Shown here: positions 38,185-48,909 of the stretch, piece by piece | Layout: each line of letters opens with the position of its first letter | How positions within the stretch are numbered: position 1 is the stretch's first letter | Origin: Gammaproteobacteria bacterium | GTDB taxonomy: Bacteria > Pseudomonadota > Gammaproteobacteria > Pseudomonadales > Azotimanducaceae | Assembly: GCA_002704225.1 (NCBI GenBank) | Contig: PAFU01000062.1 | Span: 1-55,077, forward strand | DNA length: 55,077 bases | Direction of reading: 5' to 3' | Notes under the pieces: generated by a model | Told to the model about the DNA's origin: nothing | What the model saw: only the letters and a program-made list of their open reading frames with translations | The model's database searches: none | Made by a program: the position numbers and the translations under genes

Positions 38185-41100
38185 CTACTCTCCTCGCGCC
38201 AATGCGCTATGCAATTGCTGAAGGCTCGTCACCTGATCGCCGATGCCTTGGCGAATTGCAATACAAAAGGCCTCACCACCGGTAAGCGTCGTGGTGTAGC
38301 ACACCTTTTTCTGTAAAGCCAAGCGACGAATAACTGCCGAATCCGCAATGGACTGACGCCCTTCCGTCGTGTTAATGATCAAGTCGATTTGTTCGTTTTT
38401 GAGCATATCAGAGACGTCTGGACGGCCCTCGTTGACTTTGTCTATCTGATCACATTTCACGCCGGCGCCGAGCAGTTCTCTCGCTGTACCGCGAGTTGCT
38501 ACCAGCTTAAAGCCTAGATCGACCAGATTCCTACCCACATCGACAACGCCAGCTTTGTCTACGTCTTTCACGCTGAGGAAAGCGCGGCCACCTTGCGGTA
38601 GGCGTTCGCCAGCGCCCAAGGACGCTTTAGAAAATGCCTCGCCGAACGTCTCGCCCACACCCATGACTTCTCCGGTCGATTTCATTTCCGGGCCTAGAAT
38701 GGGGTCGACGCCAATAAATTTATTAAACGGAAAAACGGATTCTTTTACGTGCACAAACTGCGGGATGACTTCTTCGGTAAAACCCAGATCCTTCAGTTTT
38801 TTGCCCGCCATGCAACGTGCGGCCAGCTTTGCGAGAGAGTGCCCAATACACTTCGATACAAAGGGCACCGTACGCGAGGCACGAGGGTTTACCTCAAGCA
38901 CAAAGACATCCTCGCCTTGCACTGCCATTTGCACGTTCATCAGGCCAATAACGTTCAGCTCCAACGCCAGCGCTTTGACCTGCTCACGAATTTCATCTTG
39001 AATCGCGGTCGGCAAATTGTAGGGTGGCAGCGAACACGCAGAGTCACCGGAATGCACACCTGCCTGCTCGATATGCTGCATGATGCCGCCGATCACCACA
39101 TCCTCCCCGTCACATATGGCGTCCACATCGACCTCTACCGCCTGATCCAAAAAGCGGTCCAGAAGCACAGGGGAATCATTGGACACGTCAACGGCATTTT
39201 GCATGTACTGGCGCAGCTCATCTTCGTTGTAAACCAACTCCATGGCTCGACCGCCCAGAACATAGGAAGGTCGCACGATGAGCGGGTAACCGATCTCTTC
39301 GGCCCGCTGAACACCTTGCTCCGCATTGGATGCAACCCGGTTGGATGGCTGACGCAGTTTGAGTTTATCGACCAGCGTCTGAAAACGTTCTCTGTCTTCC
39401 GCACGATCAATCGCGTCAGGACTGGTACCAATAATCGGCACGCCTAACTTAGCCAAATCGTCTGCAAGCTTCAGCGGCGTTTGACCACCGAACTGCACAA
39501 TCACACCGGTGGGCTGCTCCACTTCCACAATGGCCAACACATCTTCCAGCGTCACAGGCTCGAAATACAGGCGGTCCGATGTGTCGTAATCGGTAGACAC
39601 CGTCTCTGGGTTGCAGTTCACCATGATGGTTTCATAACCATCCTCGCGCATCGCTAGGGCCGCATGGACGCAGCAGTAATCGAATTCAATGCCTTGGCCA
39701 ATGCGATTTGGTCCCCCGCCAAGCACCATGATCTTCTCTCGATCCGTGGGCATGGCCTCACATTCCTCCTCGTAGGTGGAATACATGTACGCACTGTTGG
39801 CCGGGAACTCTGCGGCGCAGGTATCGACGCGTCGATAAACCGGTTTAACGCCCATGGCCTGTCGCGCCAATCGAACATCGGCTTCTGGACAGCGCAAAAG
39901 CTGCGCAAGGCGTTTGTCGGAAAATCCTTTGCGTTTTGCCTGACGCCAATGCTGCTCGGTCATATCGGCGCACTGCAGGTTTGCATAGCCCGTTTCTTCA
40001 ACAATAAGGTCTTCTATTTCGGCTAAAAACCACGGGTCAATTTTGGTTAAATCGAATATGTCTTCTAGGCTGTATCCCGCCCGAAAGGCATCAGCAACAA
40101 ACCACAACCGCAGCGTGCTAGGGGTCGCAAGCTCGCGCTTGAGCACGCTGCGCCATTCCGCATCTTTCGTGTCCAATATCGGATCGAAACCCACCATACC
40201 GATCTCAAGACCACGCAGGGCTTTTTGCAGCGACTCCTGAAACGTGCAGCCAATCGCCATCACCTCACCCACCGACTTCATTTGGGTGGTCAGGCGTGTA
40301 TCCGCCTGGGGAAACTTTTCGAAGGTGAAACGAGGAATCTTGGTGACAACGTAGTCGATACTTGGCTCGAACGATGCCGGTGTCACACCGCCTGTAATGT
40401 CATTTTCGAGTTCATCTAATGTGTAGCCAACCGCGAGCTTTGCGGCGATTTTTGCGATGGGAAAGCCGGTGGCCTTGGAAGCTAATGCCGACGATCGCGA
40501 CACTCTAGGATTCATCTCGATGACTACCACGCGGCCATCTTTGGGACTGATACCAAATTGAACATTGGACCCACCAGTTTCTACACCGATCTCCCGCAGA
40601 ACGGCAATCGAAGCATTACGGAGGATTTGATACTCCTTATCTGTCAGCGTCTGAGCCGGTGCTACCGTGATGCTATCGCCGGTATGAACGCCCATCGGAT
40701 CCACATTTTCGATCGCACAGACGATGATGCAGTTGTCTTTTTTGTCCCGCACCACCTCCATTTCAAACTCTTTCCAGCCAAGCAGCGACTCATCAATGAG
40801 CAGCTCAGACGTGGGCGACAGATCGAGGCCTCGCGTACATATTTCTTCAAATTCTTCTCGGTTATAGGCCACACCGCCACCACTACCGCCCAGGGTAAAT
40901 GACGGGCGAATAACGCAGGGATAACCGAGCTGGCTTTGTACCTGAAACGCTTCTTCCATGCTGTGAGCGATAGCCGAACGAGGCGTTTCTAAACCGATCG
41001 CTTTCATTGCACGATCAAAACGCTCACGGTCTTCGGCTTTATCAATCGCATCTTGGCTGGCGCCAATCATCTGTACGCCAAACCGCTCAAGAACTCCCTC

Positions 41101-41412
41101 GCTGACCAAATCCAGAGCCCAGTTCAGAGCGGTTTGCCCCCCCATGGTTGGTAACAAGGCATCTGGCCGCTCGCGTTCAATGATTTTGCTGACCGTCTGC
41201 CATTCAACCGGTTCCACATAGGTCGCGTCGGCCATGGCCGGGTCGGTCATGATGGTCGCAGGATTTGAATTAACCAGTACGACTCGATATCCCTCGTCCT
41301 TAAGGGCCTTACAGGCTTGAGCTCCGGAATAATCAAATTCGCAGGCTTGGCCAATCACAATGGGACCTGCGCCTAGGATCAGAATCGATTGAATGTCAGT
41401 ACGCTTCGGCAT
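38185..41412 (-). CDS. carB: Carbamoyl-phosphate synthase large subunit
   Basis: The 1075-residue subunit (E. coli 1073) makes carbamoyl phosphate for pyrimidines and arginine. It is a tandem duplication of biotin-carboxylase-like ATP-grasp units: [27 protein letters not shown] near the start and [27 protein letters not shown] near residue 560 begin each half. ATP-grasp signatures [14 protein letters not shown] and [14 protein letters not shown] are intact. The last ~140 residues form the MGS-like allosteric domain ([13 protein letters not shown]), where UMP and ornithine act in E. coli. It starts nine bases after carA. Confidence 0.98.
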   Translation of the reverse strand: MPKRTDIQSILILGAGPIVIGQACEFDYSGAQACKALKDEGYRVVLVNSNPATIMTDPAMADATYVEPVEWQTVSKIIERERPDALLPTMGGQTALNWALDLVSEGVLERFGVQMIGASQDAIDKAEDRERFDRAMKAIGLETPRSAIAHSMEEAFQVQSQLGYPCVIRPSFTLGGSGGGVAYNREEFEEICTRGLDLSPTSELLIDESLLGWKEFEMEVVRDKKDNCIIVCAIENVDPMGVHTGDSITVAPAQTLTDKEYQILRNASIAVLREIGVETGGSNVQFGISPKDGRVVVIEMNPRVSRSSALASKATGFPIAKIAAKLAVGYTLDELENDITGGVTPASFEPSIDYVVTKIPRFTFEKFPQADTRLTTQMKSVGEVMAIGCTFQESLQKALRGLEIGMVGFDPILDTKDAEWRSVLKRELATPSTLRLWFVADAFRAGYSLEDIFDLTKIDPWFLAEIEDLIVEETGYANLQCADMTEQHWRQAKRKGFSDKRLAQLLRCPEADVRLARQAMGVKPVYRRVDTCAAEFPANSAYMYSTYEEECEAMPTDREKIMVLGGGPNRIGQGIEFDYCCVHAALAMREDGYETIMVNCNPETVSTDYDTSDRLYFEPVTLEDVLAIVEVEQPTGVIVQFGGQTPLKLADDLAKLGVPIIGTSPDAIDRAEDRERFQTLVDKLKLRQPSNRVASNAEQGVQRAEEIGYPLIVRPSYVLGGRAMELVYNEDELRQYMQNAVDVSNDSPVLLDRFLDQAVEVDVDAICDGEDVVIGGIMQHIEQAGVHSGDSACSLPPYNLPTAIQDEIREQVKALALELNVIGLMNVQMAVQGEDVFVLEVNPRASRTVPFVSKCIGHSLAKLAARCMAGKKLKDLGFTEEVIPQFVHVKESVFPFNKFIGVDPILGPEMKSTGEVMGVGETFGEAFSKASLGAGERLPQGGRAFLSVKDVDKAGVVDVGRNLVDLGFKLVATRGTARELLGAGVKCDQIDKVNEGRPDVSDMLKNEQIDLIINTTEGRQSIADSAVIRRLALQKKVCYTTTLTGGEAFCIAIRQGIGDQVTSLQQLHSALARGE

Positions 41413-41420
41413 GTAACTAT

Positions 41421-42557
41421 TTACCTCTTTTGTTCGAGCATCAGATCGATGAATTGATCGAACAAATATTCACAATCTTGTGGACCGGGACTGGCTTCGG
41501 GGGGCCCTTGGAAACCAAACGCAGGCCGCTGCATGTGGCGAATCCCCTGTACGGTGCCATCGAAAAGGGACTTATGTGTGCACTTGAGGTGCTCAGGCAG
41601 GCTACTTTCCGCCACCGCGAACCCATGATTCTGGCTGGTGATCACGACTTCACCCGTATCCAAATCTTGAACGGGATGATTCGCACCATGATGGCCGTGG
41701 GTCATTTTTTCCGTTCTCGCGCCACTGGCAAGGGCCATCAACTGGTGGCCCAAGCAGATGCCAAACATGGGAATGTTCTGGTCAAGAAACCGACGTATCG
41801 CGTCAATTGCATAATCACAGGGTTCCGGATCGCCGGGTCCGTTGGACAGGAAGATGCCATCAGGCTGCATTGCAAGCACCTCGTCGGCGCTGGTTTGAGC
41901 CGGCACCAAGGTAAGATCGCAGCCCTTACTCGCCAGTATGCGCAGAATGTTGCGCTTCACCCCGAAGTCGTAGGCAACCACCTTAAATTTTGCCTCGCTC
42001 AACTCCCCGTAGCCTGACTCGCGGGTCCAGCAGGTCTGAGTCCAAGGCCGCTGAATACCTGTAACCTCTTGGGCCAAATCCATTCCCGACAAACCGGCAA
42101 AACCTCTGGCAGCTTGCAGGGCGTGGGCTTCGCCTTCCCCCGTCGCGGCGCTTTCATCCGCTAAAATACAGCCGGCCAATGCGCCTTTCTCTCGCAACAG
42201 TCGCGTCAGTCGACGCGTGTCGACATCGGCTATGGCTACGGTGTTTTGCGCTTCCAAGTAGTCTTGCAGCGTCCCTCGTTCACGCCAGTTGCTCGCACGA
42301 CGAGGCACCTGACGGATAATGAGCCCAGAGGCCCACACCTGATCTGACTCTTCGTCTTCTGGCGTCACGCCGGTATTGCCAATTTGAGGATACGTCAGCG
42401 TCACAATTTGCCGACAATAGGATGGATCCGTCAGAATTTCTTGGTAGCCGGTCATCGCGGTATTGAATACCACCTCGCCTACAGATTGACCTGTGGCGCC
42501 AATGGCTTGACCATGAAATACGCTTCCGTCTTCGAGCACTAATAGGGCAGGTCTCAA
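41421..42557 (-). CDS. carA: Carbamoyl-phosphate synthase small subunit (glutaminase)
   Basis: The 378-residue subunit hydrolyses glutamine and channels ammonia to CarB. The nucleophilic Cys is in [15 protein letters not shown] (about residue 267), and the class I amidotransferase His/Glu lie near the C-terminus ([15 protein letters not shown]). The N-terminal domain begins [19 protein letters not shown]. Translation starts at TTG 42557 with AAGGGAA just upstream; E. coli carA is also described with a TTG start. The 282-base gap before dapB contains no recognisable gene and probably holds the car promoters, but I see no clear attenuator or operator. Confidence 0.97.
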   Translation of the reverse strand: MRPALLVLEDGSVFHGQAIGATGQSVGEVVFNTAMTGYQEILTDPSYCRQIVTLTYPQIGNTGVTPEDEESDQVWASGLIIRQVPRRASNWRERGTLQDYLEAQNTVAIADVDTRRLTRLLREKGALAGCILADESAATGEGEAHALQAARGFAGLSGMDLAQEVTGIQRPWTQTCWTRESGYGELSEAKFKVVAYDFGVKRNILRILASKGCDLTLVPAQTSADEVLAMQPDGIFLSNGPGDPEPCDYAIDAIRRFLDQNIPMFGICLGHQLMALASGARTEKMTHGHHGANHPVQDLDTGEVVITSQNHGFAVAESSLPEHLKCTHKSLFDGTVQGIRHMQRPAFGFQGPPEASPGPQDCEYLFDQFIDLMLEQKR

Positions 42558-42839
42558 GAAGGTTCCCTTTTAACTGGTATGCAACCTGTGAAGGACTGCG
42601 GTTCGTATGCCGCGATCTATCACGCCTAACCCTGCTGATTTGTCGCTATCTTCGCCCTTCCGCGGCCCTGTGCGTGGACGCAGGCCAAGGGGTACCGGCC
42701 AAACGTGAAAGACGAAGGCAAGGTTTTAAGGGTGCTGAAAACGAGCCAGCGGGTTAGGCGGTGAGTGTACGGAGAGATGAGTGAAAAATCAGTAAAAATC
42801 TGCGCTGTTTCGCTCCAACCTAACGCGCGCTGTTGGGAC

Positions 42840-43640
42840 TTAGATGCCGAGCAAATCCTGCATATCGTACCAGCCGGGCGCGGCCTCAGCGACGAACCCA
42901 ACGGCCCGCAGCGCACCCTGGGCAAAATTCGCTCGACTGTGCGCTCGGTGCGTAATCTCTAAGCGCTCGCCATCACCGGCGAAGAGCACCGTATGCTCTC
43001 CGACAATGTCTCCACCACGAATAGTGGAAAAGCCGATCGTCTTGGGATCCCGGGCGCCTGTGATGCCTTGGCGACCATACACGGCATCTTCTGCCAGATT
43101 GCGATTCAAGGCCTTCGCTAAGACCTCACCAATACGCACCGCGGTACCAGAGGGCGCATCAATTTTGTGCTTGTGGTGGGCCTCAATCACCTCGACGTCT
43201 ACGTCGTCACCCAAGGCTTGGGCCGCGAGTTCGATCAAACGCATGGAAAGGTTGACCCCAACGCTCATGTTAGGGGACACGAAAATCGCGGTCTTTTGCG
43301 CGAACCCCCTAAGAGCATGCTGCTGGCTTTCGTCAAATCCCGTCGTGCCAACCACCATGCGCTTGCCCTGAGAGGCACAAACGTCGGCAAGGGCCAAGGT
43401 GGCGCCGGGCACAGTGAAATCAATCACCACATCAAAGTCTGAAGTGTGCTGGGACGGATCGGCGCTCAGCGCAACGTTCAGTGGCCCCATGCCGCAAACC
43501 GCGCCAACATCATCGCCTATCTGAGGGTGACCAGCGTGCTCGAACCCGGCGGTAAAGGTCAATGATTCAGACTCCATAATGGCCTGCACTAAGGTTTTAC
43601 CCATGCGACCTGCCACACCCGCTACTGCCACTCGAATCAT
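42840..43640 (-). CDS. dapB: 4-hydroxy-tetrahydrodipicolinate reductase
   Basis: The 266-residue enzyme makes tetrahydrodipicolinate for lysine and meso-diaminopimelate. The nucleotide-binding motif is VAGVAGRMGKTLVQAI at the N-terminus. VVGTTGFDESQ and SPNMSVGVNLSM follow, and the signature EAHHKHKIDAPSGTAVRIGE (about residues 153-172) holds the catalytic His and Lys. Length matches E. coli (273). It lies between dnaJ and carA as in Pseudomonas. Confidence 0.97.
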   Translation of the reverse strand: MIRVAVAGVAGRMGKTLVQAIMESESLTFTAGFEHAGHPQIGDDVGAVCGMGPLNVALSADPSQHTSDFDVVIDFTVPGATLALADVCASQGKRMVVGTTGFDESQQHALRGFAQKTAIFVSPNMSVGVNLSMRLIELAAQALGDDVDVEVIEAHHKHKIDAPSGTAVRIGEVLAKALNRNLAEDAVYGRQGITGARDPKTIGFSTIRGGDIVGEHTVLFAGDGERLEITHRAHSRANFAQGALRAVGFVAEAAPGWYDMQDLLGI

Positions 43641-43716
43641 GTACTTGCCTGCTCTGTTAGTAATGACCCTACTCGAACGTTACGCACTACCGTGGGTGCT
43701 CGAGACGGGATAACGA

Positions 43717-43730
43717 AAACCCTAGGGTTT
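43717..43730. repeat. 14-bp perfect palindrome at the dnaJ stop
   Basis: AAACCCTAGGGTTT is a perfect 14-base palindrome overlapping the dnaJ stop codon (43722-43724), in the 81-base gap between dapB and dnaJ. It has no loop and no following T-run, so it is not a standard terminator. The related core CCCTAGGG recurs inside the structure at 28853-28927. It may be a chance sequence or a protein-binding site. Confidence 0.4.
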
Positions 43731-44846
43731 CAGTTCGTCAAAGAAGCTTTTTACACCATCGAACCAGCTTTTGCCTCTTGGCGAGTGCTTGCTATTCGAG
43801 TCAAGAGAGTTTTTCAGCTCTTCCAGCAGCTTGCGCTGCTCCTCCGTTAGCTTGACCGGCGTCTCCACAATCACCTTGCACAGCAGATCACCGACACCGC
43901 TACCTCGCACCTGGGTAACACCCTTACCCCGCAAACGGAAGATCTTGCCGCTTTGCGTTTCTGCTGGCACTTTAAGCTTCACTCGACCATCCAAGGTCGG
44001 CACGTCCAACTCGCCGCCTAACGCGGCATCGGGGAACGAGATGGGCACCTCACAGTGCAGGTGTCGGCCGTCACGCTGAAAAATTGGGTGCGGTTTGACA
44101 TCGATTTGTACGTAAAGATCACCGGCCGGACCACCGTTAGGTCCCGCCTCGCCTTCGCCGGACAGTCGAATTCGATCGCCTACATCCACGCCCGCAGGCA
44201 CTTTCACAGATAGGGTTTTGCGCTTTTCAACACGGCCGGCACCGGCGCAGGTGTTGCAGGGATCGGCAATGATTTCGCCCCGGCCACCACACCGCGGACA
44301 GGTTTGCTGCAGCGAAAAGAAGCCTTGAGAAACACGAATCTGCCCAGAGCCATGACAATCCGGACAGGTACTGGCGGAGGTACCCGGTTTCGCGCCGGAC
44401 CCACCGCAATCATCGCAGACAGTCAGGACCGGAATACGAATCTCAACAGCATCGCCGTTGACTGCTTGCTCGAGCGTCAGCGCCATGTTGTAACGCAAAT
44501 CGGAACCACGGGCAGGCCCGCCCCGACCGCCGCCCCGGCCACCACCGAAAATGTCGCCGAACACATCACCAAAAATGTCCCCAAAGCCGCCGGCACCACC
44601 ACGGCCTCCCCCAGTGTTCGCATCCAGCCCCTCGTGACCATACTGGTCGTAGACTTGGCGCTTCTCGGCGTCACTGAGCACTTCGTAGGCTTCGTTGGCT
44701 TCTTTGAACTTTTCTTCTGCAGACGCGTCATCAGGGTTACGGTCCGGATGCAGTTTCATAGCAATACGGCGATAGGCCTTTTTAAGGTCACCGTCAGAAA
44801 CGTCGCGTCCTACGCCGAGGACTTCGTAATAATCTTTCTTTGCCAT
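43722..44846 (-). CDS. dnaJ: Chaperone protein DnaJ
   Basis: The 374-residue Hsp40 stimulates DnaK ATPase and delivers substrates. The J domain shows [11 protein letters not shown] and the catalytic HPD in [11 protein letters not shown] (about residue 34). A Gly/Phe-rich segment follows (about 75-110). Four CxxCxGxG zinc modules are intact: [24 protein letters not shown] and CNTCAGAG (about 145-210). The C-terminal substrate-binding domains complete it. It is 134 bases downstream of dnaK, with a terminator-like hairpin between them. Confidence 0.98.
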   Translation of the reverse strand: MAKKDYYEVLGVGRDVSDGDLKKAYRRIAMKLHPDRNPDDASAEEKFKEANEAYEVLSDAEKRQVYDQYGHEGLDANTGGGRGGAGGFGDIFGDVFGDIFGGGRGGGRGGPARGSDLRYNMALTLEQAVNGDAVEIRIPVLTVCDDCGGSGAKPGTSASTCPDCHGSGQIRVSQGFFSLQQTCPRCGGRGEIIADPCNTCAGAGRVEKRKTLSVKVPAGVDVGDRIRLSGEGEAGPNGGPAGDLYVQIDVKPHPIFQRDGRHLHCEVPISFPDAALGGELDVPTLDGRVKLKVPAETQSGKIFRLRGKGVTQVRGSGVGDLLCKVIVETPVKLTEEQRKLLEELKNSLDSNSKHSPRGKSWFDGVKSFFDELKP

Positions 44847-44932
44847 GTCTTTCCTTCACAACGTTCGTGTCAGCATCGTCCAATCTCGATTGGCATCAGG
44901 GCCCGGCGCGGATCACCGCTTATGTAACGACA

Positions 44933-44954
44933 AAAGCCACCGGAGGGTGGCTTT
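44933..44954 (-). terminator. Intrinsic terminator/attenuator downstream of dnaK
   Basis: AAAGCCACC (44933-44941) pairs with GGTGGCTTT (44946-44954) around a four-base loop. On the minus strand the stem is followed by a short T-run (TTTTG). It lies 27 bases after the dnaK stop and could lower dnaJ expression relative to dnaK or act as an mRNA-stabilising end. Confidence 0.75.
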
Positions 44955-44980
44955 CGAACGGATCTCAACGAACCATAGCG

Positions 44981-46897
44981 TTACTGCTTTTGCTCTTTGT
45001 CCTCTTTTACTTCTTCGAACTCGGCGTCTACCGCATCACCGTCTGGCGCAGCTTCGCCGGCCTCACCGGCTGCCTGAGCCTGCTCGGCATACATCTTTTG
45101 CGCCAGCTCGGCGGAGGCCTCTGAGAGCACCTTAATCTTCTCTTCAAGGGCATCCTTGTCGTCGCCTTTCAGCGCTTCTTCCAAGTCTGCTGCCGCCGCC
45201 TCAATCGCCGATTTTTCTTCTTCCGTCGCGGTATCACCCGCGTCTTCTACCGCCTTGCGAGCGCCATGAATCAAGCCATCAGCTTGGTTACGTAAGGTGA
45301 CCATTTCCTCGAACTTCTTATCTTCCTCGGAGTGCGCTTCCGCGTCTCGAATCATCTGCTCGATTTCTTCGTCCGAGAGGCCGCTGGAGGCCTTAATGAC
45401 GATGGACTGCTCCTTACCGGTGGCCTTATCCGTTGCAGACACATTCAAAATGCCGTTCGCGTCGATGTCGAAAGCCACCTCGATTTGAGGCATGCCCCGT
45501 GGCGCAGGCGGGATATCCGACAAATCGAACCGTCCCAGCGATTTGTTCTGTCCGGCTTGCTTGCGTTCACCTTGGAGCACATGAATCGTCACCGCAGTTT
45601 GGTTGTCATCTGCGGTAGAGAACACCTGAGTCTTTTTGGTTGGGATTGTCGTGTTCTTTTCGATCAGCACGCTCATCACCTGACCCATGGTCTCAATACC
45701 CAGAGACAGCGGGCTCACATCCAACAATAGGACATCTTTAACGTCACCGGCCAAGACCGCTGCCTGGATGGCCGCTCCCATGGCGACCGCCTCGTCTGGA
45801 TTCACATCTCGACGGGCCTCTTGCTTGAAGAAGCCCTTCACTTGCTCTTGCACCATGGGCATACGGGTTTGTCCGCCCACCAAAATGACGTCATCGATGT
45901 CATCGATGCTCAGATCTGCGTCTTGTAACGCGACTCGGCAAGGGTCGATGGTCCGGCTCACCAAATCACCAACCAAGGATTCCAGCTTGGAGCGGGTCAA
46001 CTTTGTTACCAAGTGCTTAGGGCCGGTTTGATCCGCCGTAATGTAGGGCAGATTGACCTCGGTCTGTTGGCTGTTGGACAGTTCGATCTTGGCTTTCTCC
46101 GCCGCCTCTTTGAGACGCTGCAACGCCAGAGGATCGTTGTGCAGATCCACGCCGTTTTCTTTTTTGAATTCATCAGCCAAGAAATCGATGATCTTAAGAT
46201 CAAAGTCTTCACCACCCAAGAATGTGTCACCATTCGTGGATAGCACTTCGAACTGATGCTCGCCATCCACTTCGGCTATCTCAATGATTGATACGTCAAA
46301 GGTGCCGCCGCCTAGGTCATAAACGGCGATTTTTGCGTCGCCGCGATTCTTATCCAGACCGTAGGCCAGTGCCGCTGCCGTTGGCTCGTTAATGATGCGC
46401 TTAACATCCAAGCCCGCAATCTTTCCCGCATCCTTGGTCGCCTGACGCTGAGAATCGTTGAAATACGCTGGGACGGTAATCACGGCTTCGCTAACGTCTT
46501 CGCCCAAGTACTCTTCTGCGGTTTTCTTCATCTTTTTGAGAATTTCGGCAGAGATCTGTGGGGGAGCCAATTGCTCACCACTCACATCGATCCACGCATC
46601 CCCGTTGCCGGCAGCCGCTATTTTATAGGGCACCATCTTGATGTCTTTCTGCACGACGTCGTCTTTGAACTTACGACCAATCAGACGTTTCACTGCAAAC
46701 ACGGTGTTGTGCGGGTTGGTTACCGCTTGGCGCTTGGCATTTTGCCCAACTAAGATCTCGCCATTTTCGGTGTAGGCAATGATGGAGGGCGTTGTTCGAT
46801 CGCCCTCAGAGTTTTCAATGACTCGCGCGTCACCACCATCCAAAACCGATACACAGGAATTGGTCGTGCCCAAGTCGATACCAATAATTTTTCCCAT
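44981..46897 (-). CDS. dnaK: Chaperone protein DnaK (Hsp70)
   Basis: The 638-residue protein matches E. coli DnaK in length. The ATPase domain starts [16 protein letters not shown], with [34 protein letters not shown] and [17 protein letters not shown] signatures. The substrate-binding domain begins near residue 390 ([17 protein letters not shown], the interdomain linker). The helical lid and an acidic C-terminal tail ending [13 protein letters not shown] follow; the EEV-like end is typical. A weaker sigma-32-type promoter lies upstream at 46989-47016. Confidence 0.98.
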   Translation of the reverse strand: MGKIIGIDLGTTNSCVSVLDGGDARVIENSEGDRTTPSIIAYTENGEILVGQNAKRQAVTNPHNTVFAVKRLIGRKFKDDVVQKDIKMVPYKIAAAGNGDAWIDVSGEQLAPPQISAEILKKMKKTAEEYLGEDVSEAVITVPAYFNDSQRQATKDAGKIAGLDVKRIINEPTAAALAYGLDKNRGDAKIAVYDLGGGTFDVSIIEIAEVDGEHQFEVLSTNGDTFLGGEDFDLKIIDFLADEFKKENGVDLHNDPLALQRLKEAAEKAKIELSNSQQTEVNLPYITADQTGPKHLVTKLTRSKLESLVGDLVSRTIDPCRVALQDADLSIDDIDDVILVGGQTRMPMVQEQVKGFFKQEARRDVNPDEAVAMGAAIQAAVLAGDVKDVLLLDVSPLSLGIETMGQVMSVLIEKNTTIPTKKTQVFSTADDNQTAVTIHVLQGERKQAGQNKSLGRFDLSDIPPAPRGMPQIEVAFDIDANGILNVSATDKATGKEQSIVIKASSGLSDEEIEQMIRDAEAHSEEDKKFEEMVTLRNQADGLIHGARKAVEDAGDTATEEEKSAIEAAAADLEEALKGDDKDALEEKIKVLSEASAELAQKMYAEQAQAAGEAGEAAPDGDAVDAEFEEVKEDKEQKQ

Positions 46898-46988
46898 TTT
46901 CTTCTCCGCTTGTACTCGTTCGAGGTGGGCCGTTTGCCGCCCTCAAATCTTTAAAATTCATTCAGTATTGTGTTCAACGATGCTGTCT

Positions 46989-47016
46989 ATGTTTGGTCGA
47001 ACACGATTTCTTCAAG
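46989..47016 (-). promoter_or_regulatory. Candidate sigma-32-type promoter for dnaK
   Basis: On the minus strand CTTGAA (47011-47016) is a perfect sigma-32 -35 core. It is followed after 14 bases by CCAAACAT (46989-46996), which keeps the leading CC and the AT of the CCCCATNT consensus. It lies in the 143-base grpE-dnaK gap, about 90 bases before the dnaK start. The match is weaker than the one upstream of grpE. Confidence 0.45.
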
Positions 47017-47040
47017 GCCTAGAACCGTCGCGCCTAACAA

Positions 47041-47634
47041 TTACTCACCCTTCACCACAATAACTTTGGCCGCTCTGACCAACCTGCCGTTCAGGGTGTA
47101 GCCGCGCTGCATCACGTCCATGACCGAATTCGGCTCCGCGTCTGGGTTCGGCACCATGGCCATGGCCTCGTGCAACTGGGGATCGAAGGGCTCACCGATG
47201 GGATGGACGATGGCCACGCCTGCTTTTTCCAGAATGCCGACAAACAGCTTGAGCGACAGACTGATGCCTTCCGCCATACTGGCCGCATTGTCCGTCGCCA
47301 AGGCGACCTCTTCGGCTTTCTCCAAACTGTCCAGAACGGGCAGCAAGTCGCCAAGCAGTTTTTCCACCGCAAACTTGTGCGCATTCTCTATGTCACGCTG
47401 AGAACGACGGCGGACGTTTTCCATCTCTGCAACCGTTCGCAACAGCTGATCTTTCACCTTGGCCAGTTCGTCAGCCTTGCTAGACTGCTCTGCGTCCGCG
47501 TGCTGGGCGCCAGACTGCCCTTCTTGTTCGCTCGCTTGGTCGCCTGATTGGTCGCTGGAAGACTGATCGGATTCGCCGCCTTCGTTTGCCTGCAGCTCTT
47601 CGTCCTGCTTGTCTGATTCTGGTTCGTTACCCAT
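47041..47634 (-). CDS. grpE: Nucleotide exchange factor GrpE
   Basis: The 197-residue protein (E. coli 197) has a disordered acidic N-terminus rich in Ser/Gln/Asp/Glu (about residues 1-50), a long coiled coil (about 55-110, with VAEMENVRRRSQRDIENAHKFA), and the C-terminal beta domain carrying the signature HPIGEPFDPQLHEAM and VMQRGYTLNGRLVRAAKVIV. GrpE releases ADP from DnaK. A strong sigma-32-type promoter lies 33-59 bases upstream, between hrcA and grpE. Confidence 0.97.
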   Translation of the reverse strand: MGNEPESDKQDEELQANEGGESDQSSSDQSGDQASEQEGQSGAQHADAEQSSKADELAKVKDQLLRTVAEMENVRRRSQRDIENAHKFAVEKLLGDLLPVLDSLEKAEEVALATDNAASMAEGISLSLKLFVGILEKAGVAIVHPIGEPFDPQLHEAMAMVPNPDAEPNSVMDVMQRGYTLNGRLVRAAKVIVVKGE

Positions 47635-47666
47635 GCCTGTGCCTCATTCGCCCTTTGCTGAGGCTT

Positions 47667-47693
47667 TATAGGGGTAGCGAGAGAGAAAACAAG
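47667..47693 (-). promoter_or_regulatory. Sigma-32 (heat-shock) type promoter upstream of grpE
   Basis: On the minus strand CTTGTT (47688-47693) is followed by exactly 13 bases and CCCCTATA (47667-47674). This closely fits the RpoH consensus CTTGAA-N13-15-CCCCATNT, with the preceding CCC also favourable. It lies 33 bases upstream of the grpE ATG and would drive grpE-dnaK-dnaJ. Confidence 0.75.
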
Positions 47694-47725
47694 GGGGGAC
47701 GGCAGATTCTACGCCGTCAGGCGAT

Positions 47726-48787
47726 TCAAGAGCCGTTGCGCATCGCCGCGCTGAGCACCTTGGCGGTGACATCGACTACTGGAATGACGTCTTTGTAGTC
47801 CATGCGAGTGGGTCCGATGACCCCGAGCACCCCGGCCAGCTCACCGTTGACTTGATAAGACGACGTGACCAATGACATGTCGCCCAACGGGCGATAACCG
47901 GACTCTTTGCCGATAAACAACTGCACACCGGTGCTTTCTAGGCACTGATCGAGCAAGGTAAGGACCCGACCTTTTTTCGATATGGCTTCGAACAAACTTT
48001 TCACCACCGACGTGTCTGCGGAGAAATCCAACAGCCGGCGCTCGCCGCTGACCAACAGCTCCTGTCCATCACCATCGCTACCGGGCATGGCCTGGGCCGC
48101 CACGTCCAAGGCCCGCTGCATTAAGGCGTCCATTTGTTCCTTGTCTTCACGCATGCTGCCAATAACCGAGTGCCGCACTTCCATTAATGGCCTGCCGCCA
48201 AACTCCCGATTTATCAGTGCCGCTGCCTGAGACAACTCATTGTCCGAAAACGGTTCCTCAACATAGATCACCCGGTTTTGTACCTCGCGGTCATCCAACA
48301 CCAAAATCACCAAGATCCGGTGCTCGTCCAACCGCATAAACTCGAGCTGACGCAGGTTGACCTGATTTTTTCGAGGCGTCGTTATCAGACACGTCATCTG
48401 TGTGAATTGAGACAGCATCTCTGAAGCAGTTGCCAGCAGCTCACTTGGACTCATGTTCGGGTTCAGCTCGTTTTCAAGCTGCTCCACCCGATCTTCTTGC
48501 CAAGGCTCAACACTCAACAACGTATCGACGAAAAATCGCAGGCCCAACTGGGTGGGAACCTTGCCCGCCGACGTGTGGGGCGAACTCACCAGCCCCATCG
48601 CTTCCAAGTCCCCCATGACGTTCCGCACCGTGGCAGAGGAGACCTGAACCTGAGGCAGCATAGCAAGCGCCTTGGACGCCACAGGCGTTCCGTCAGAAAT
48701 GTAGTGTTCGACCAGCAACTTGAGCAGTTGCTGCGCCCGATGATCCACCTCACCGCCAAACGATTTTCCCGGCCTCGTATCTGACAT
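47726..48787 (-). CDS. hrcA: Heat-inducible transcription repressor HrcA
   Basis: The 353-residue protein shows the HrcA winged helix: LLKLLVEHYISDGTPVASKAL, QVSSATVRNVMGDLEAMGLV and SPHTSAGKVPTQLGLRFFVD (about residues 20-90). A GAF-like and dimerisation region follows, ending with LAGVLGVIGPTRMDYKDVIPVVDVTAKVLS, the C-terminal family signature. HrcA represses dnaK and groE operons through the CIRCE operator in many bacteria. It is uncommon in gammaproteobacteria that rely on sigma-32. Here it is the first gene of an hrcA-grpE-dnaK-dnaJ cluster, but I find no CIRCE sequence upstream of any of the four genes. Confidence 0.95.
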   Translation of the reverse strand: MSDTRPGKSFGGEVDHRAQQLLKLLVEHYISDGTPVASKALAMLPQVQVSSATVRNVMGDLEAMGLVSSPHTSAGKVPTQLGLRFFVDTLLSVEPWQEDRVEQLENELNPNMSPSELLATASEMLSQFTQMTCLITTPRKNQVNLRQLEFMRLDEHRILVILVLDDREVQNRVIYVEEPFSDNELSQAAALINREFGGRPLMEVRHSVIGSMREDKEQMDALMQRALDVAAQAMPGSDGDGQELLVSGERRLLDFSADTSVVKSLFEAISKKGRVLTLLDQCLESTGVQLFIGKESGYRPLGDMSLVTSSYQVNGELAGVLGVIGPTRMDYKDVIPVVDVTAKVLSAAMRNGS

Positions 48788-48853
48788 ACGGTTTCAACCC
48801 TTTACGGATGTTTACAAAACCCTTGCGACTACGTGCAGGTCGCACGTCCAAAT

Positions 48854-48879
48854 CTTATACCAGGCGGCAGGCTCATCAA
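48854..48879 (-). promoter_or_regulatory. Candidate hrcA promoter (extended -10)
   Basis: On the minus strand the extended -10 TGGTATAAG (TATAAG at 48854-48859) lies 66 bases upstream of the hrcA start. A possible -35 TTGATG (48874-48879) is only 14 bases away, so the extended -10 would have to carry most of the recognition. An inverted repeat (48875-48909) overlaps the -35 region. Confidence 0.4.
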
Positions 48880-48909
48880 GAGCCGATTCTTGGACTCAGG
48901 AGTCTTGAT
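48875..48909. repeat. Inverted repeat in the hrcA-recN divergent region
   Basis: ATCAAGA (48875-48881) and TCTTGAT (48903-48909) form an inverted repeat. Nested against the right arm is a second perfect repeat GACTC-AG-GAGTC (48893-48904). The element lies between the divergent hrcA and recN genes and overlaps the candidate hrcA -35. It does not match CIRCE or a LexA box. It could be an operator for an unidentified regulator. Confidence 0.4.

Noticed and set aside
38749..39447. 232-codon open frame antisense to carB
   Set aside because: It is the complement of a highly conserved carB region and has no domain features or ribosome site.
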